64,000 nucleotides of DNA. Origin: Schizochytrium sp. TIO01. Taxonomy: Eukaryota > Sar > Bigyra > Thraustochytrida > Thraustochytriidae. The stretch covers positions 3,725,040 through 3,789,039 of the forward strand of contig SMSO01000035.1 of assembly GCA_004764695.1 (NCBI GenBank). Direction: 5' to 3'. This document shows, one piece after another, positions 11,955 through 23,100 of the stretch. The position numbers and the translations under genes were made by a program. Numbering within the stretch: position 1 is the stretch's first letter; the number at the start of each line of letters is the position of its first letter. The notes under the pieces are model-generated. The model saw only the letters and a list, made by a program, of their open reading frames with translations, made no database searches and was not told the DNA's origin.

Positions 11955-13484
11955 ATGCTCCAACGTGACTCGGCAAGAGTTGAAAATGTTTCCTTAGAAG
12001 AGATTCTCGGCACGAGAGACGCTCTTCGACAAGAGGAGAGTGCTAATAGCCCCAAATTGCATCGTGGGAGCCTAGAGATCGATGATGAGCAAGATGACAA
12101 TAATCGATTTCTTGGTTCAGGAGTACCAGGCGTTGGCGGAAGTGCTTGGGGTGTGAGCCCTTGGTATGTCTTTGTGTTGGTTACGACAGCGTTTACTACC
12201 GATAATATCGCTGGCCCCTATGCGTTTCAACAAAGTGGGTGGATCGCCGGGTTCTTCTTTTTTGTATTTGGAGTGGCGTGCTCATACTACACAGGCGTGC
12301 TTCTTGGCAACCAGTCCATTCCGGAGCAGGATGAAGCAAGCTATCCTCGAATTACTGCACGTGCACTTGGTAGAGGAGGTCATTACTTCGCGCTGGTTAT
12401 GCAAGTCGCAAGCTATTTTACTCTGGTCGTGGTGCTGCTAGTCAAGCTCGGACTGTGGATGTCCCTCGCGGCGCGTCATGTTTCGGAGGAGAATCGACTT
12501 TGCATTACCTCACTTGTGATCATTTCAGCGATGATCTTGGTTGTTCTCGTGCAGACTCCTACATTCAAGCATGTCACGCCTCTAGCGGCTCTTGCAGTAG
12601 CTTTTTCGCTGCTTCGTCTGGTCCTTGTTTATGTTCAGATGGGCAGATACGATATGCTGCAGAACTGCGAACCTTCTTACGAGCTCCCCCAAGAAGAAGG
12701 GTCAACCTTCATGACATTTTTCAGAGGTCTTTCGACGTTCATGTGGATGCTTGGTGGTCACGGTATGTTTCCCGAAGAAATTCGTGAAATGCGAGATCCC
12801 GAAGTTCACTATTACAAAGCACTCAACTGGGCATATGGCTTGATTGTTGTCCAATATCTAATGACAATTATTCCAGCATATCTGGTTTGGGGGTCCTGGA
12901 CAACTCCTTTGTTAGTTGATAATCTCCCGGACGATAACATTACTTCGGCAATTGTCATCCTCTCCGTTGTTTGGATGTTTATTGAAGCAGCAATTAGCAA
13001 CTTGTTGCTCTGCTTGACAGTTGAGGTACACGTTTATAACCTGTCTCCTTTGCAGCATTTTATTCGTAAAGAGGGAGAACTCATATTTCCTGCGGTAAAG
13101 CGTGGTTTGCACCGTGTGTTTGTAGTTCTTTTGCAACTCTTTTTTGCAGTAATGCTTCAAGATGCTGGCGTCGGCAATATTCAGGCTTTTGTCGGAGCCT
13201 TTGGTTTCGGAGCTCTCACTTTCTGGCTTCCCTACATTCTCGAAATGTTCCGCGTTCCCAAGTTTCGTGGACTTCATACTGTCCTTCTCATCATCGGCTT
13301 GGTTGTGTCTGTTTTCGGCATGTACACATCGCTTGCCTCAATTCACGAAGCTACTCAGGGTACACTTTTTTCAAGCGAGTGCAAACATCTAGACCTTTTA
13401 GATGAAGAATCAGGTCCATGCGTATACACATTATCTGGCTTCATCGAAGATAATGTGACCGTAATCTATGATGGCCTTAACTAA
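11955..13484 (+). CDS. Amino-acid transporter, AAAP family (509 aa)
   Basis: A polytopic membrane protein of the amino acid/auxin permease family (SLC32/36/38-like; Pfam Aa_trans), expected to move neutral amino acids with protons or sodium across the plasma or a vacuolar membrane. The hydrophilic N terminus (about 1-68) is acidic. About eleven hydrophobic segments follow from residue ~70, starting with a helix carrying 'TTDNIAGPYAFQQSGW', the equivalent of the conserved TM1 'G.G.L..P.A....G' region of the family. A hallmark segment 'STFMWMLGGHGMFPEEIREM' near residue 260 matches the family's TM6 region around the conserved Pro-Glu. The length is typical (450-550). The start is a clean ATG in an A-rich context with no alternative nearby. 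The substrate cannot be assigned from sequence. Confidence 0.9.
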   Translation: MLQRDSARVENVSLEEILGTRDALRQEESANSPKLHRGSLEIDDEQDDNNRFLGSGVPGVGGSAWGVSPWYVFVLVTTAFTTDNIAGPYAFQQSGWIAGFFFFVFGVACSYYTGVLLGNQSIPEQDEASYPRITARALGRGGHYFALVMQVASYFTLVVVLLVKLGLWMSLAARHVSEENRLCITSLVIISAMILVVLVQTPTFKHVTPLAALAVAFSLLRLVLVYVQMGRYDMLQNCEPSYELPQEEGSTFMTFFRGLSTFMWMLGGHGMFPEEIREMRDPEVHYYKALNWAYGLIVVQYLMTIIPAYLVWGSWTTPLLVDNLPDDNITSAIVILSVVWMFIEAAISNLLLCLTVEVHVYNLSPLQHFIRKEGELIFPAVKRGLHRVFVVLLQLFFAVMLQDAGVGNIQAFVGAFGFGALTFWLPYILEMFRVPKFRGLHTVLLIIGLVVSVFGMYTSLASIHEATQGTLFSSECKHLDLLDEESGPCVYTLSGFIEDNVTVIYDGLN

Positions 13485-15319
13485 TTAATAAAAACACACA
13501 AATAAGCACCATCTAGACCTAAATTCGATTCTTTTAATGAAACAACATTCTTGAAGTCTTTGATTATAGAATCAATGTATATTCATGTCCTATTTGACTC
13601 ATGATAAAGTCTTTTTTTATAGTTATGACAACCTTCTCTTTGTGTATTCTTAAAATCCACTGCGTAATCAGGATCTGTGGTGCTTATGCGTTTTGTGAAG
13701 AAACAATTGTGCCTTTAGCGGTACATTCTGGTCAACTTGTATTTTAAACTTGTTATTCGCTCTCAGATCTCCCTCACACTAGCTAGATACTTCCCTCACA
13801 CTAAATATGAATCAGTCTTTATAGCAGCTCCTTTTATAGCATGTGTACATGATCCCGTCGCACAACTTCTGTGAGGGTTCTCTTTCCTCGGCGAAGGCTT
13901 GGTCTTCACCGTGTGCGGTGCCTGGGAGCGTTAGCGAAGAAGGCGGTCAATGTCCAAAGTGCGATTTTACTCCTACCAATTACGCTAACTGGTGACTAAT
14001 CGCTCACTCACTCACTCACTTCGACTGTTGTCTGTTCGTCTGTTTGTTTCTTCTATAAAGGAGCGACGCTTCTCTGCTAAACGTGGAAACAGACAACCCT
14101 CTCAGAGATCAATCGATCCAAGCACAAATGCACGAAACAGAGAAGCAAGTAAGCAAGCAGGTAAAGCAATCAAGTAAAGCAAGCAAGCAATCCAAGGTGA
14201 AATACCATAACGGGAGCGTCTTGTTTGCAATAGACGACCCCAGGAGGGCTCGTGCTAAACATGCAGCCCGTGCCAACGATTTCTTGCAGCGTAAAACCCT
14301 GAGCAAATGATGTGATGGCAGTGGCCTTTGAGGTAGTGCGCACTTCGAAACTATCGAGTGCGATCCTACGTCTTGTCCTCGAATGCCCACCTATCACATC
14401 TTCGTAAGCCGTGGAATTGCACGGAATTCAACCTTACACAGTCATCATTATCTCCATCCTCACCCCGAACACTGCCCAGATACCTAGGTGCGCGGACTCA
14501 AGCCGTCCAGTGAACGAAATAAGGTCTGCGACCGCGATCAGAGCAGCGCAAGACCTTGTGTTTGTCTGCAAGTCTGTCTGTCTGTCTGTCTGTCTGAGAA
14601 AGTGCCATCCACCACCGTGTCCATGGCACCCGGAGATGATCGATCGAAGCGGTTCTCCGCAGGCTGCGTTGCTCAAGTTCCGGCCCATAGCGAGGACAAG
14701 AGCGCACGCGAAGGCCAGGGCTTACGCCACGTGAGAATCACGTTACGGTCGGGGTAAAAGTTTAGGAGCTGGCGCAAGGGAAAGAAGTGAGCCACGCCAA
14801 GATTTTGAGCTGCCTCTCGTGGCCAAGTAGAGCCTAGGTGGAGCAGAGCACTCTTTCTCACTTGGCCCTCCTCCACCTCGATGATTGGTGCCTGCCTCCT
14901 GCTTACTCCCCGCGCCCTCCAGCAGCAGGTAGCTAAGCTAGACCTCAGGTCCGTGGACGTAGAAGTAGTGGACGAAGGAGTTGCTTTGGTACCCAATTTG
15001 TAGTGTACGGTATGTTGTGTATATGCGCATACCCAAGTGTTAAGAACCGGTGCAGTTCCAGGATGATCTTTGACGCGAAAGTTTACACAATTACAGTCTC
15101 TGGGCTGGCCACGTTGGGTTTCATTCACTGCGAGCGGGACGAGGCAAAACCTGAATGAGGTTGAGGAGGCTGGGTACGCACGTACTACCTCAGAAGAGGG
15201 ACTTGCTCATTACGCGCTCACAAAAGCAAAGCAGCCCAAAGTCCCAAGTTGGACGGAGTCAAGTTCCGAGAGGAAAGGGTGCATAAGGGAAGGGGCGAAG
15301 AGGCTTGAGCGCAAGAAAC
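13485..15319. other. Intergenic
   Basis: An AATAAA hexamer at 13487-13492 directly follows the transporter stop and is a good poly(A) signal candidate. The remaining 1.8 kb shows short simple repeats, (CTCA)n near 14000 and (TGTC)n near 14573-14596, and no recognisable gene. The last few hundred bases must include the promoter of the hemerythrin-domain gene. Confidence 0.55.
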
Positions 15320-16306
15320 ATGTCGCTGGAGAATGGAGAGCCAACGCCAGCGCTGGTGGAGCCGATTTTTGCAAAGACCATTACCTCGACGGTCTCTGAG
15401 GAAGGTAAAGACGGAAGCGATGCACAGGCGGAGAAAAATATTGCTGTTACTATTGATAGTGAGTCTAAGCCTGTGACGGAAGTTGCGCAAGCTACGGACA
15501 AAAGTATGGAAAACAACTCTTCGGCTACTAGCCTAGAGAAACCCAAGCCCTTGGACTGTTGGGAGCCATACCCAATTGAGTACGACGGCTGGATAATGTC
15601 GCATAATGCAATTCGTCTTGATTTCAATGATTATATTGTTCTCGTTGACAGTATTTTACCCAACCATTTTGCAGCTGACAAGATGCAGCCATGGATGGGA
15701 GACAACCTGGTGTTTTGGTGGGAATTCATCTGCAAACTTGTTCATGAACATCACGACCACGAAGAAGAAATCTTCTTTCCAGAAATGAACAAGCGTGTTC
15801 AACTACCCGCAAAAATGACAGCTGATCACAAGACTCTCATGCAGAATATGCAGAATTCTATTGATGCAACCAAGGCCTTGGCAGAGGCTATCAAAGAATC
15901 AAAACCGTCCGAAGAGCTGGAATCCTTGCGAGCACAGCTTTCAGGAATCGTGCACTCCCTAAATGCGGATATGTGCGCTCATTTTGCTGAGGAAGAAGAA
16001 ATTGGTCTTCCGCTCTTCCGAGCCAACTTTACCAAAAAGGAGTCAGACAAGATCGAAGCTCGTATTCTGAAAACCATACCCCCTCTGCACATTGGCAACT
16101 TCCTTCGCCCGCTCGAGGAGCCAGATCGTCGCATGTATATGAAGAAGGTAGCCAAAATCCCTGCGCCTGTCGTTCATTTTATTCTCTGGCCCAAGGCAAA
16201 GGACAAGGGTGCGTACTACCAAACCTATACTCGTCTATACGACGAAATAAAGCTTGCAGAGCGTATTCCTAAGCAAAAATCAGATGGAAAGTGCATCATT
16301 CTTTGA
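15320..16306 (+). CDS. Hemerythrin (HHE) domain protein with C-terminal CaaX box (328 aa)
   Basis: Residues ~85-235 form a four-helix hemerythrin-like domain, with His/Glu positions expected to bind a di-iron centre: 'SHNAIRLDF', 'EHHDHEEEIFFPEM', 'TADHKTL' and 'CAHFAEEEEIGLPLF'. Such domains bind O2, NO or iron, or sense them. The N-terminal ~75 residues are low complexity and acidic. After the domain lies a ~75-residue conserved-looking tail, and the protein ends in Cys-Ile-Ile-Leu, a canonical CaaX prenylation signal; a terminal Leu favours geranylgeranyl transfer. It is therefore probably membrane-attached. The start was taken as the ATG at 15320 (AACATGTCG context); the frame extends 5 codons upstream only through a TTG. 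Function beyond iron/oxygen binding is unknown. Confidence 0.88.
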   Translation: MSLENGEPTPALVEPIFAKTITSTVSEEGKDGSDAQAEKNIAVTIDSESKPVTEVAQATDKSMENNSSATSLEKPKPLDCWEPYPIEYDGWIMSHNAIRLDFNDYIVLVDSILPNHFAADKMQPWMGDNLVFWWEFICKLVHEHHDHEEEIFFPEMNKRVQLPAKMTADHKTLMQNMQNSIDATKALAEAIKESKPSEELESLRAQLSGIVHSLNADMCAHFAEEEEIGLPLFRANFTKKESDKIEARILKTIPPLHIGNFLRPLEEPDRRMYMKKVAKIPAPVVHFILWPKAKDKGAYYQTYTRLYDEIKLAERIPKQKSDGKCIIL

Positions 16307-16966
16307 AAGTGCAGTCGTATCTGCGCCTAATAAGTTAAGCTTTGCAATGCCACATTCAGACATATTAGAACACGCGAAAGAAACTTTGAAAAAGAAATAA
16401 TCTTTTTCTATTTTAAAAAAAGAAAAGAAAAAGGGTTTGCTTAAATTTTTTAATTCTGGAAAAAAGAATTTGCGAATATATGCTTCTGAATCCTTCGTTG
16501 TCAAGGGGGTTTTCTAAGATCATCGATCTAACAAGGCTTACTTGCGGAAATCAAGCCAAGGCTAGTATTTCAGGGCGCATTGCACCCCACAATGCTCCAT
16601 ATTATATATATATATAATAAATCTAGATCAATGCAATAGGCTTCTCTAGTAGGTGTAAGAACAAAAGTCAAACGCAAGAATGCTATCGCTGTCCGTACTC
16701 AAGTGCCAGGGATTAATATCACCTCATGAGACACGTGGACACAAACATGTGACAATTGCATATCACATGTTAGTTCTTTAGAAATAAGAACGAAATAGAG
16801 TAGTGATATTGAGCATCTTTTTCTGCAGAACTATATTTAGATTGTATTGAAGAAGGCCGATTGTACATTGCCACCACCTTCCCTCAGTTCCCTCTTCTTT
16901 CATTTCTCATAAGTAGTTAGGTACCAGACCTATCTACGCTTTCTCAGTCCATAAAAACTAATCTGG
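16307..16966. other. Intergenic
   Basis: AT-rich spacer between two plus-strand genes with poly(A)-like and (TA)n tracts near 16600. No gene was seen. The right end should carry the promoter and 5' UTR of the large membrane-protein gene. Confidence 0.55.
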
Positions 16967-17001
16967 ATGAAAAACGACTGTCGCTGTAATTGGGACGCCT
17001 G

Positions 17002-17160
17002 GTAAGTGTCACCACCTTCATTATTTTACCGTTGAAGGAATGCGTAGTTGAATGCGACCACCTACTGCTGTATGATTTTAATTGGTCTATATGATGAGGC
17101 CTTCCTTTTAGTTATCGAGGACTGGTTTTTACGATAAAGCAAAACTGGGATTGCAGGCAG
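17002..17160 (+). other. Candidate 5' intron of the large membrane-protein gene
   Basis: GTAAGT at 17002 and an AG at 17160 (after TTGCAGGC) bound a 159-bp segment. Joining 16967-17001 (an ATG-led 35-bp exon) to 17161 restores one continuous frame into the ATG at 17171, adding 15 residues. The donor is consensus-perfect and the frame match is exact. Support comes from reading only; no transcript evidence is available. Confidence 0.4.
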
Positions 17161-17170
17161 GTGTTTTATC

Positions 17171-20100
17171 ATGAGCTGCGTAGGTCCCGGCAACTCTCGT
17201 GTGTCTGAGGGACGGGAGGTCTGCAGGATCTACCGAGGATACCGCCAGATGAGAAGGGAATCTGTCTGTCAAACATCGAAAGCACACAAAACTCACAAAG
17301 GAAGTATACTATATTCTAAATTAAGCTTGATTCCGCATATTGGGCGGGTCTGGGCAGGCGGCTATGGAAAACCGCATACGATTCGGCCACTCCTCATGTT
17401 GTTTCTCCTTATTTTTATGTTGTTAACCAATGCTGACCAATGTAATGGCTCATCATGCGCTGGTACACCCCAGGTATTCTATGACCAAGACCTTGACGGC
17501 TACGTTCATGTCGACCCTACACAAGGTATTGTGCGAATAGATCTACAAGTATATGGTCTCGGTAGCAGACCAAGTTATTTCTCATGGTGTGAAGTGGACG
17601 CTAATATGGACAATTATCCCGACGTCTCCACAGAATCACCAAACAGCTTTCCGTCAATGTCTCCATCGAAAGCTCCAGCTAACTCCCCAAGTGCTAGCCC
17701 AGTGCAAGCAAAATGCCCAAGCAAGGATGAGAACAAGGTTCAATGCGGTTTGGATGAAATTTCAGTGTATGAATGCTGGGCACTTAGTTGTTGTTTTGAC
17801 CCAACAAGTAGCCCTCGTTGTTACTCACTGGATAGCCAAAGGCTCCTGCAAAGCGCATTGACTGAGGAATACTCAGACGATTTAAGCACTGATGATTATG
17901 ATTATCATTCCTCAGCTAGCACTGATTATTATTATTATTCCTCAGCTCTGTCTCAGGCAACAGACTTACCACTGTGTTCGGAGGCACCAAAAAACGCGTC
18001 TGCTTATAATTTTTCTTTCGGAATTTATCAGCCAAAGACACGAGTACGCGTTAAGGTGTCATTGCATGATGGTTGTGAAATTTTTGACCCAGTGAATAAG
18101 ACGTTTACCTTTGACGCGACATCTACATTTCAATGTCCAGCATACGATGATGAACCTCCGGGTTCTCTAAATTCATGCTATTGTGCTGATAGCTCAATGA
18201 TCGAAGATTCCTGTCCCACATGCGTAGTCCTGGCAAACACTTGTGACAGTGATAACTATGTGGTAGACGCTGTTTCTGGACGATGCATCTTGGATAGTCC
18301 AATTTGCAGGTACTATGAAGGTGCCACCGTTGATCCAAATTCCGCTGAACTGAAAGACCCTGTGGAGTTATACCCAATATATCCTAACAAATGTACAACT
18401 CCTACAAGAACGCCTACAAGCTTTCCTACAGCTAATCCTACGTTAGCACCAGTTGTTCAAGTTTGTGAAATATATGAAGGTAACCCTGGAAAAGTTACCA
18501 CCAATGCGGCATGTGCTCTTCCATTTACTTATCTTGGAGATGACATTGCCACCGAAGTAGTCTTTGAATACCCTCCACTGATTGAAGAAGCAAAACCGTA
18601 CAACGTAACTGAAATCACAAGCAACGTAGATCCAGACAAACTCGCTACCTTACGGTGGTGCCCTGTTAACGGAACATTAGAAACAGATACAGACCCTCCA
18701 CTGTATAGCTTAGAAAGTGGCGATAGTTCCTCATTAGCGCAATGGGGTTTTGTTCAATGTCTTGATCCTGCTTCTCTTCCTACCTTGCAACCGACTATGC
18801 TCCCAACAAAGTCGCCATCACCGTGGCCATCGAAAAACCCGACCGTCTCTCCAACACAGAGACCCACGAAATCTCCAACATATAAACCTACAAGCGACCC
18901 TACAATGGCACCAACCGAAGCCCCAACAGAATCCCCAACACAGTATCCTTCGCTTGCGCCGACTTTGTATCCTACCGAAAATCCAACGCAAGATCCGACG
19001 AAAAATCCAACGCAAACGCCCACATTGTATCCGAGCTTTGCTCCCACTGATTCTCCAACTCGGTCTCCCACTCAACACCCATCTCTGAGCCCAACTGATT
19101 CGCCTTCCAAAGGTCCAACAAAGTCCCCTACGCCGGATCCTACTAAGAACCCAACAATGTATCCGACATCTGAGCCGACCCAGACACCAACAAACTTCCC
19201 GACTCAAGTGCCAACATTATTTCCAACCCTCTATCCTACGAATCATCCAACTCAGTCACCAACCTTGGCCCCTACTCAGTTCCCCACGAGATTTCCAACT
19301 CAAACTCCAACAGTTGCCCCTACATATTATCCAACGCTTTGGCATGGCTGTGTCATCACAGATGGAAACGTTGGATACGTCAAAAATCATCATGATTGCC
19401 AAATTCCGTTCACGTTCAAGCGAGGTACAACAACTATTGACTTCAACTACGCCCCGCAATTTCAAGAGGCGCAACCGTACGGTATATCATATTCGAGATT
19501 CAATACTCTAGATCCAACGTTGCGGTGGTGCCCAAAACTTGGAGTAACCTTTTATTCCGTCTTCAACACAGATTTAAGAAAACGATGGGGACTAGCAAAT
19601 TGTACAGGCGTGGTCCCGACAGCAGCACCAACCGAAATATCGCTGGAGAGTGCAGAATCCAATGAACCAGCTGATTGTGTTAATCTGTGTGGAGTTGGAT
19701 ATACATTCAATAGCACACGTGGCAAATGTGTCCCACTTATTGCTCCGACATGTGCAGCACAGTACTACTATGACTCTGCCACCTGTTCAGTCAGACGATG
19801 CGGGTCCGTAAATGGGCAACAGTTTGAATTGTCATTCGAACCTTACCTAGATATATCTTCGAGTATCATTCGGTTGAAGGTTAAGTCTAATGTTCTTTTG
19901 CGAGATCTTGCTATGATTGATGTCACATGGACTGATGTAGGAGCCGTGGCGAGTTTAATTCCAGTGAATGGCTCCGTGAGGGACGGGGAATTCCTCTATT
20001 CAACGGGTCTTGCCAAGCTGGAACCTGGGTCTGAGTTAAGGTATGCATTCAATGCCAGCGACAATTGCAACCGAACTTTGGAAAACCAAATAGGGACAAT

Positions 20101-23100
20101 CGAGGTTCCTAATGATCCACCTGTGATTTTACTCAATTCGACAATTCAAATAGCTGATGTCGTTGGTAGAGAACCTTTGACAGAAACCAATAGTGGTGTA
20201 ACAACCAATATTACAGTCAAGCGCCCGAAAGGCTATCAACCGAGCGACTTGCTCGTATTTATCGATAGCACTCAAAGCTATGATCCAGAAGGTAATTCGA
20301 TCTCTTATATTTGGAGAGCCACACAAGACCTGAATGTATCCCTCAGCAGTTTGAATGAGGATACTTTAGAGTTCAGCTTTATTACCGATGGTACCTTTTC
20401 AATTGATCTTGAGGTACTTGATGCTAATGGTGGAATTGCAATTAGAAATCTCTCAATTACTTTGCTTCCGAATATCTCTCCGAAAGCAGATCTTACTAAC
20501 ACTAAGACAGACCTGCCGTTTGGTGTGTTTTCGACCATCATACTGAATGGTACAAAATCATCAGACGACCAAATCATAACAAGTGTAAATTGGCAGTACA
20601 GAGGGTATGCACCAATTGATGAAAACGAAGAAGCTTCCTTTGTGTCAACTCTATCAGAATCTTCTGATGAAGAGACTGCATTCGAACATCTTCTTGAAAA
20701 CCTTAGAAACTACCAAGTTCCTGGTTATATCAGTGCAAGTAACACGTCTCTAGTAAATCCAAACATTGTTTCGCCAAATGATCTCTCTACCGAGGTAACC
20801 AACGTTGTCTACCCTGGTTCATACAACTTTAGTCTTCAAGTAGCCGACAATGAAAGCCTGAATGCAAGCGCATCGATACTTCTGTTGGTAAATGGCTTTT
20901 CATCAACCACACTATCTTCAATTAAAGATAGTATCGAACTCACTTTGCCCAATAACAAACACCTTCTGTATGCAGGGTCATATGCCTCCATCTCATGGAG
21001 CACGTCATTATTAGCAAGATCTAGTCACCTGTTCGCGATTTTAGAGTTGCAAGCAGAAGGTTCAAATCAGACAAGGCTGTTGAAAGAGGTTTCGGCGAGC
21101 AATGGAACAACAGAGATTTATCTTCCTTCTGGACTACGTACAGGAAATTACTATGCTGCTCTTCGTCTACGCTATCAATTCAATTCTACAACATCAGTTG
21201 CGCTTCCTTATACGAGCTCAAGTGACGTTTTCACTATTCGTAAAAGGTATAGCTATGCTTCTGGAGGATGGAGCGCCTGTGAGATTGCGAGCAATTGTAC
21301 TGCAAATGAAGTAATGGAGGGAATTCAAAGGCGTAGTCTTTCCTGCGTGGACCTATTAAGTGATGGGGACGAAGTGAGTTCAGAATTTTGTCTGGCGTCT
21401 CCTCACTATGCAAGTCCAGCTACTACTCGCAGGTGCCGTGCTATTTGTCACTCACCCAATATAGTTTTGGGTATAAACGAGTGGACTAGCTGCGAGTACG
21501 CGTCTTGTAATGCGAACACCGCGTCTTCTAGGAGCAGGAGTCTTCAATGTTATGATATTTCTACAGGACAAACACTTGCACTAACTCAAGCAACGTGCGC
21601 TAAACTGGAAAAGTCACCTGTCCTTATAACAACTACGGAGTCTTGTATGGAAGAAGACAGTGAACGCCCGTGGTGGTGCTTAAGCGATGCACAAATCTTC
21701 AAGAAGTACAATTTATCTGAGTTCAGCAGTATTCAAGAGTGCGTTTGTGAAACTCCAGAATTTGACTTTGGGGTTGGCGATGCTGATCAGTTGTGTTATT
21801 CGTTTCGTGAGAATATACCAGTCGAACAAGGCTTGTGCGGTAATGTTGAGGGTTGGACATGGACTCCTAGAGACTGCCTTGCTCAAAACCGTGAGTCCTG
21901 TAATAATCTTGCCTGGCTTGTATCACCATGGTCCGCATGCTCATCCAGATGTGGCGATGGTGCAACAGCCACCCGTGAAGTAACTTGCTATGACTTTTTC
22001 CAAAGTAGTATAGTATCAGACGCAAACTGCAGGACTATTTCCACAAAGCCAGCAACATCAAGAGCTTGTAATCAAGGACTTCCGTGCAGCTTCTACACTT
22101 GGAAAGTTTCACCGTGGGAGGTATGCCCAGAGACATGCAACACGGGTAGCAATGTTACTTCTGCACGAAATGTCACGTGCATTCATGTTGCAACGTCCAC
22201 TGGAGTAGTTACGGAAGTAAATGAAGTCTACTGTAAAGCAATAGAACCAAGACCGGGACAAGTGATGCAGTGCTCGTGCGAGAATACAAAAGTCATCACC
22301 TCATCCACCCTAGAGCTTTCTACAACGAGTAGTGCATGCGTGCGGGACATTGGTGGGACCTGTTGTATGAGTGGAAAGCTCAACGCGTGCGGTGCATGCG
22401 ACGAAGATGGAGATTTTGTAGTCGATGGTATTGGAGTGTGTTGTACAAGTGGGGTTCTAGATGCTTCTCTTGTTTGTTGCGAAAGTGGAGAGCTAGATGC
22501 CTGTGGTGTTTGCGATGGTACTGGTTATTCATGTTCTCAGCGCCTCCTCTATCCAGCACCAGATCAATTAACCAGCTCGACATTGTCCACGGCCTATGAG
22601 GTTGCTGCTGATAATCTTTCACTTAGCCTTGGGATTCGACGAAATCAGATACAACTTGACGTTACGGCTACCCAGGAGCGCTTGAACGCAAGCTCTACTT
22701 CACGCCGCGCGCTTGCCAATGTCGAGAGTATCTGGATTGTTTATCCTAATCAGGACGACGAATCTTGGCTCCGAAGTCTTCGCCTATCCGGGAAGGATAA
22801 TAATATCAGTCTTTTGGATCGTGTAGGGTATTGTGGAAATGGAGTTTGCGAGATTGGCGAGATTTGTTCATCATCGTCGGCTTTGATGTCTTCCTCATCA
22901 TGCTGCCAAGAAGACTGTCCACTTTTGTTCCCGGCTTGCCCTGCGGGATCTTCGACAAAAGAAATGTGTAATAATAGAGGGAAATGTCTTAGTTCAGCCC
23001 CAAGCAATTGTGTTTGTTTCGAGGGATATGCAGGTGAAACATGCGAGGAGTGCGCTGTAAATTGGGTCCCTGGTGTCCTTTCTGATGGTTCGTCAGGCTG

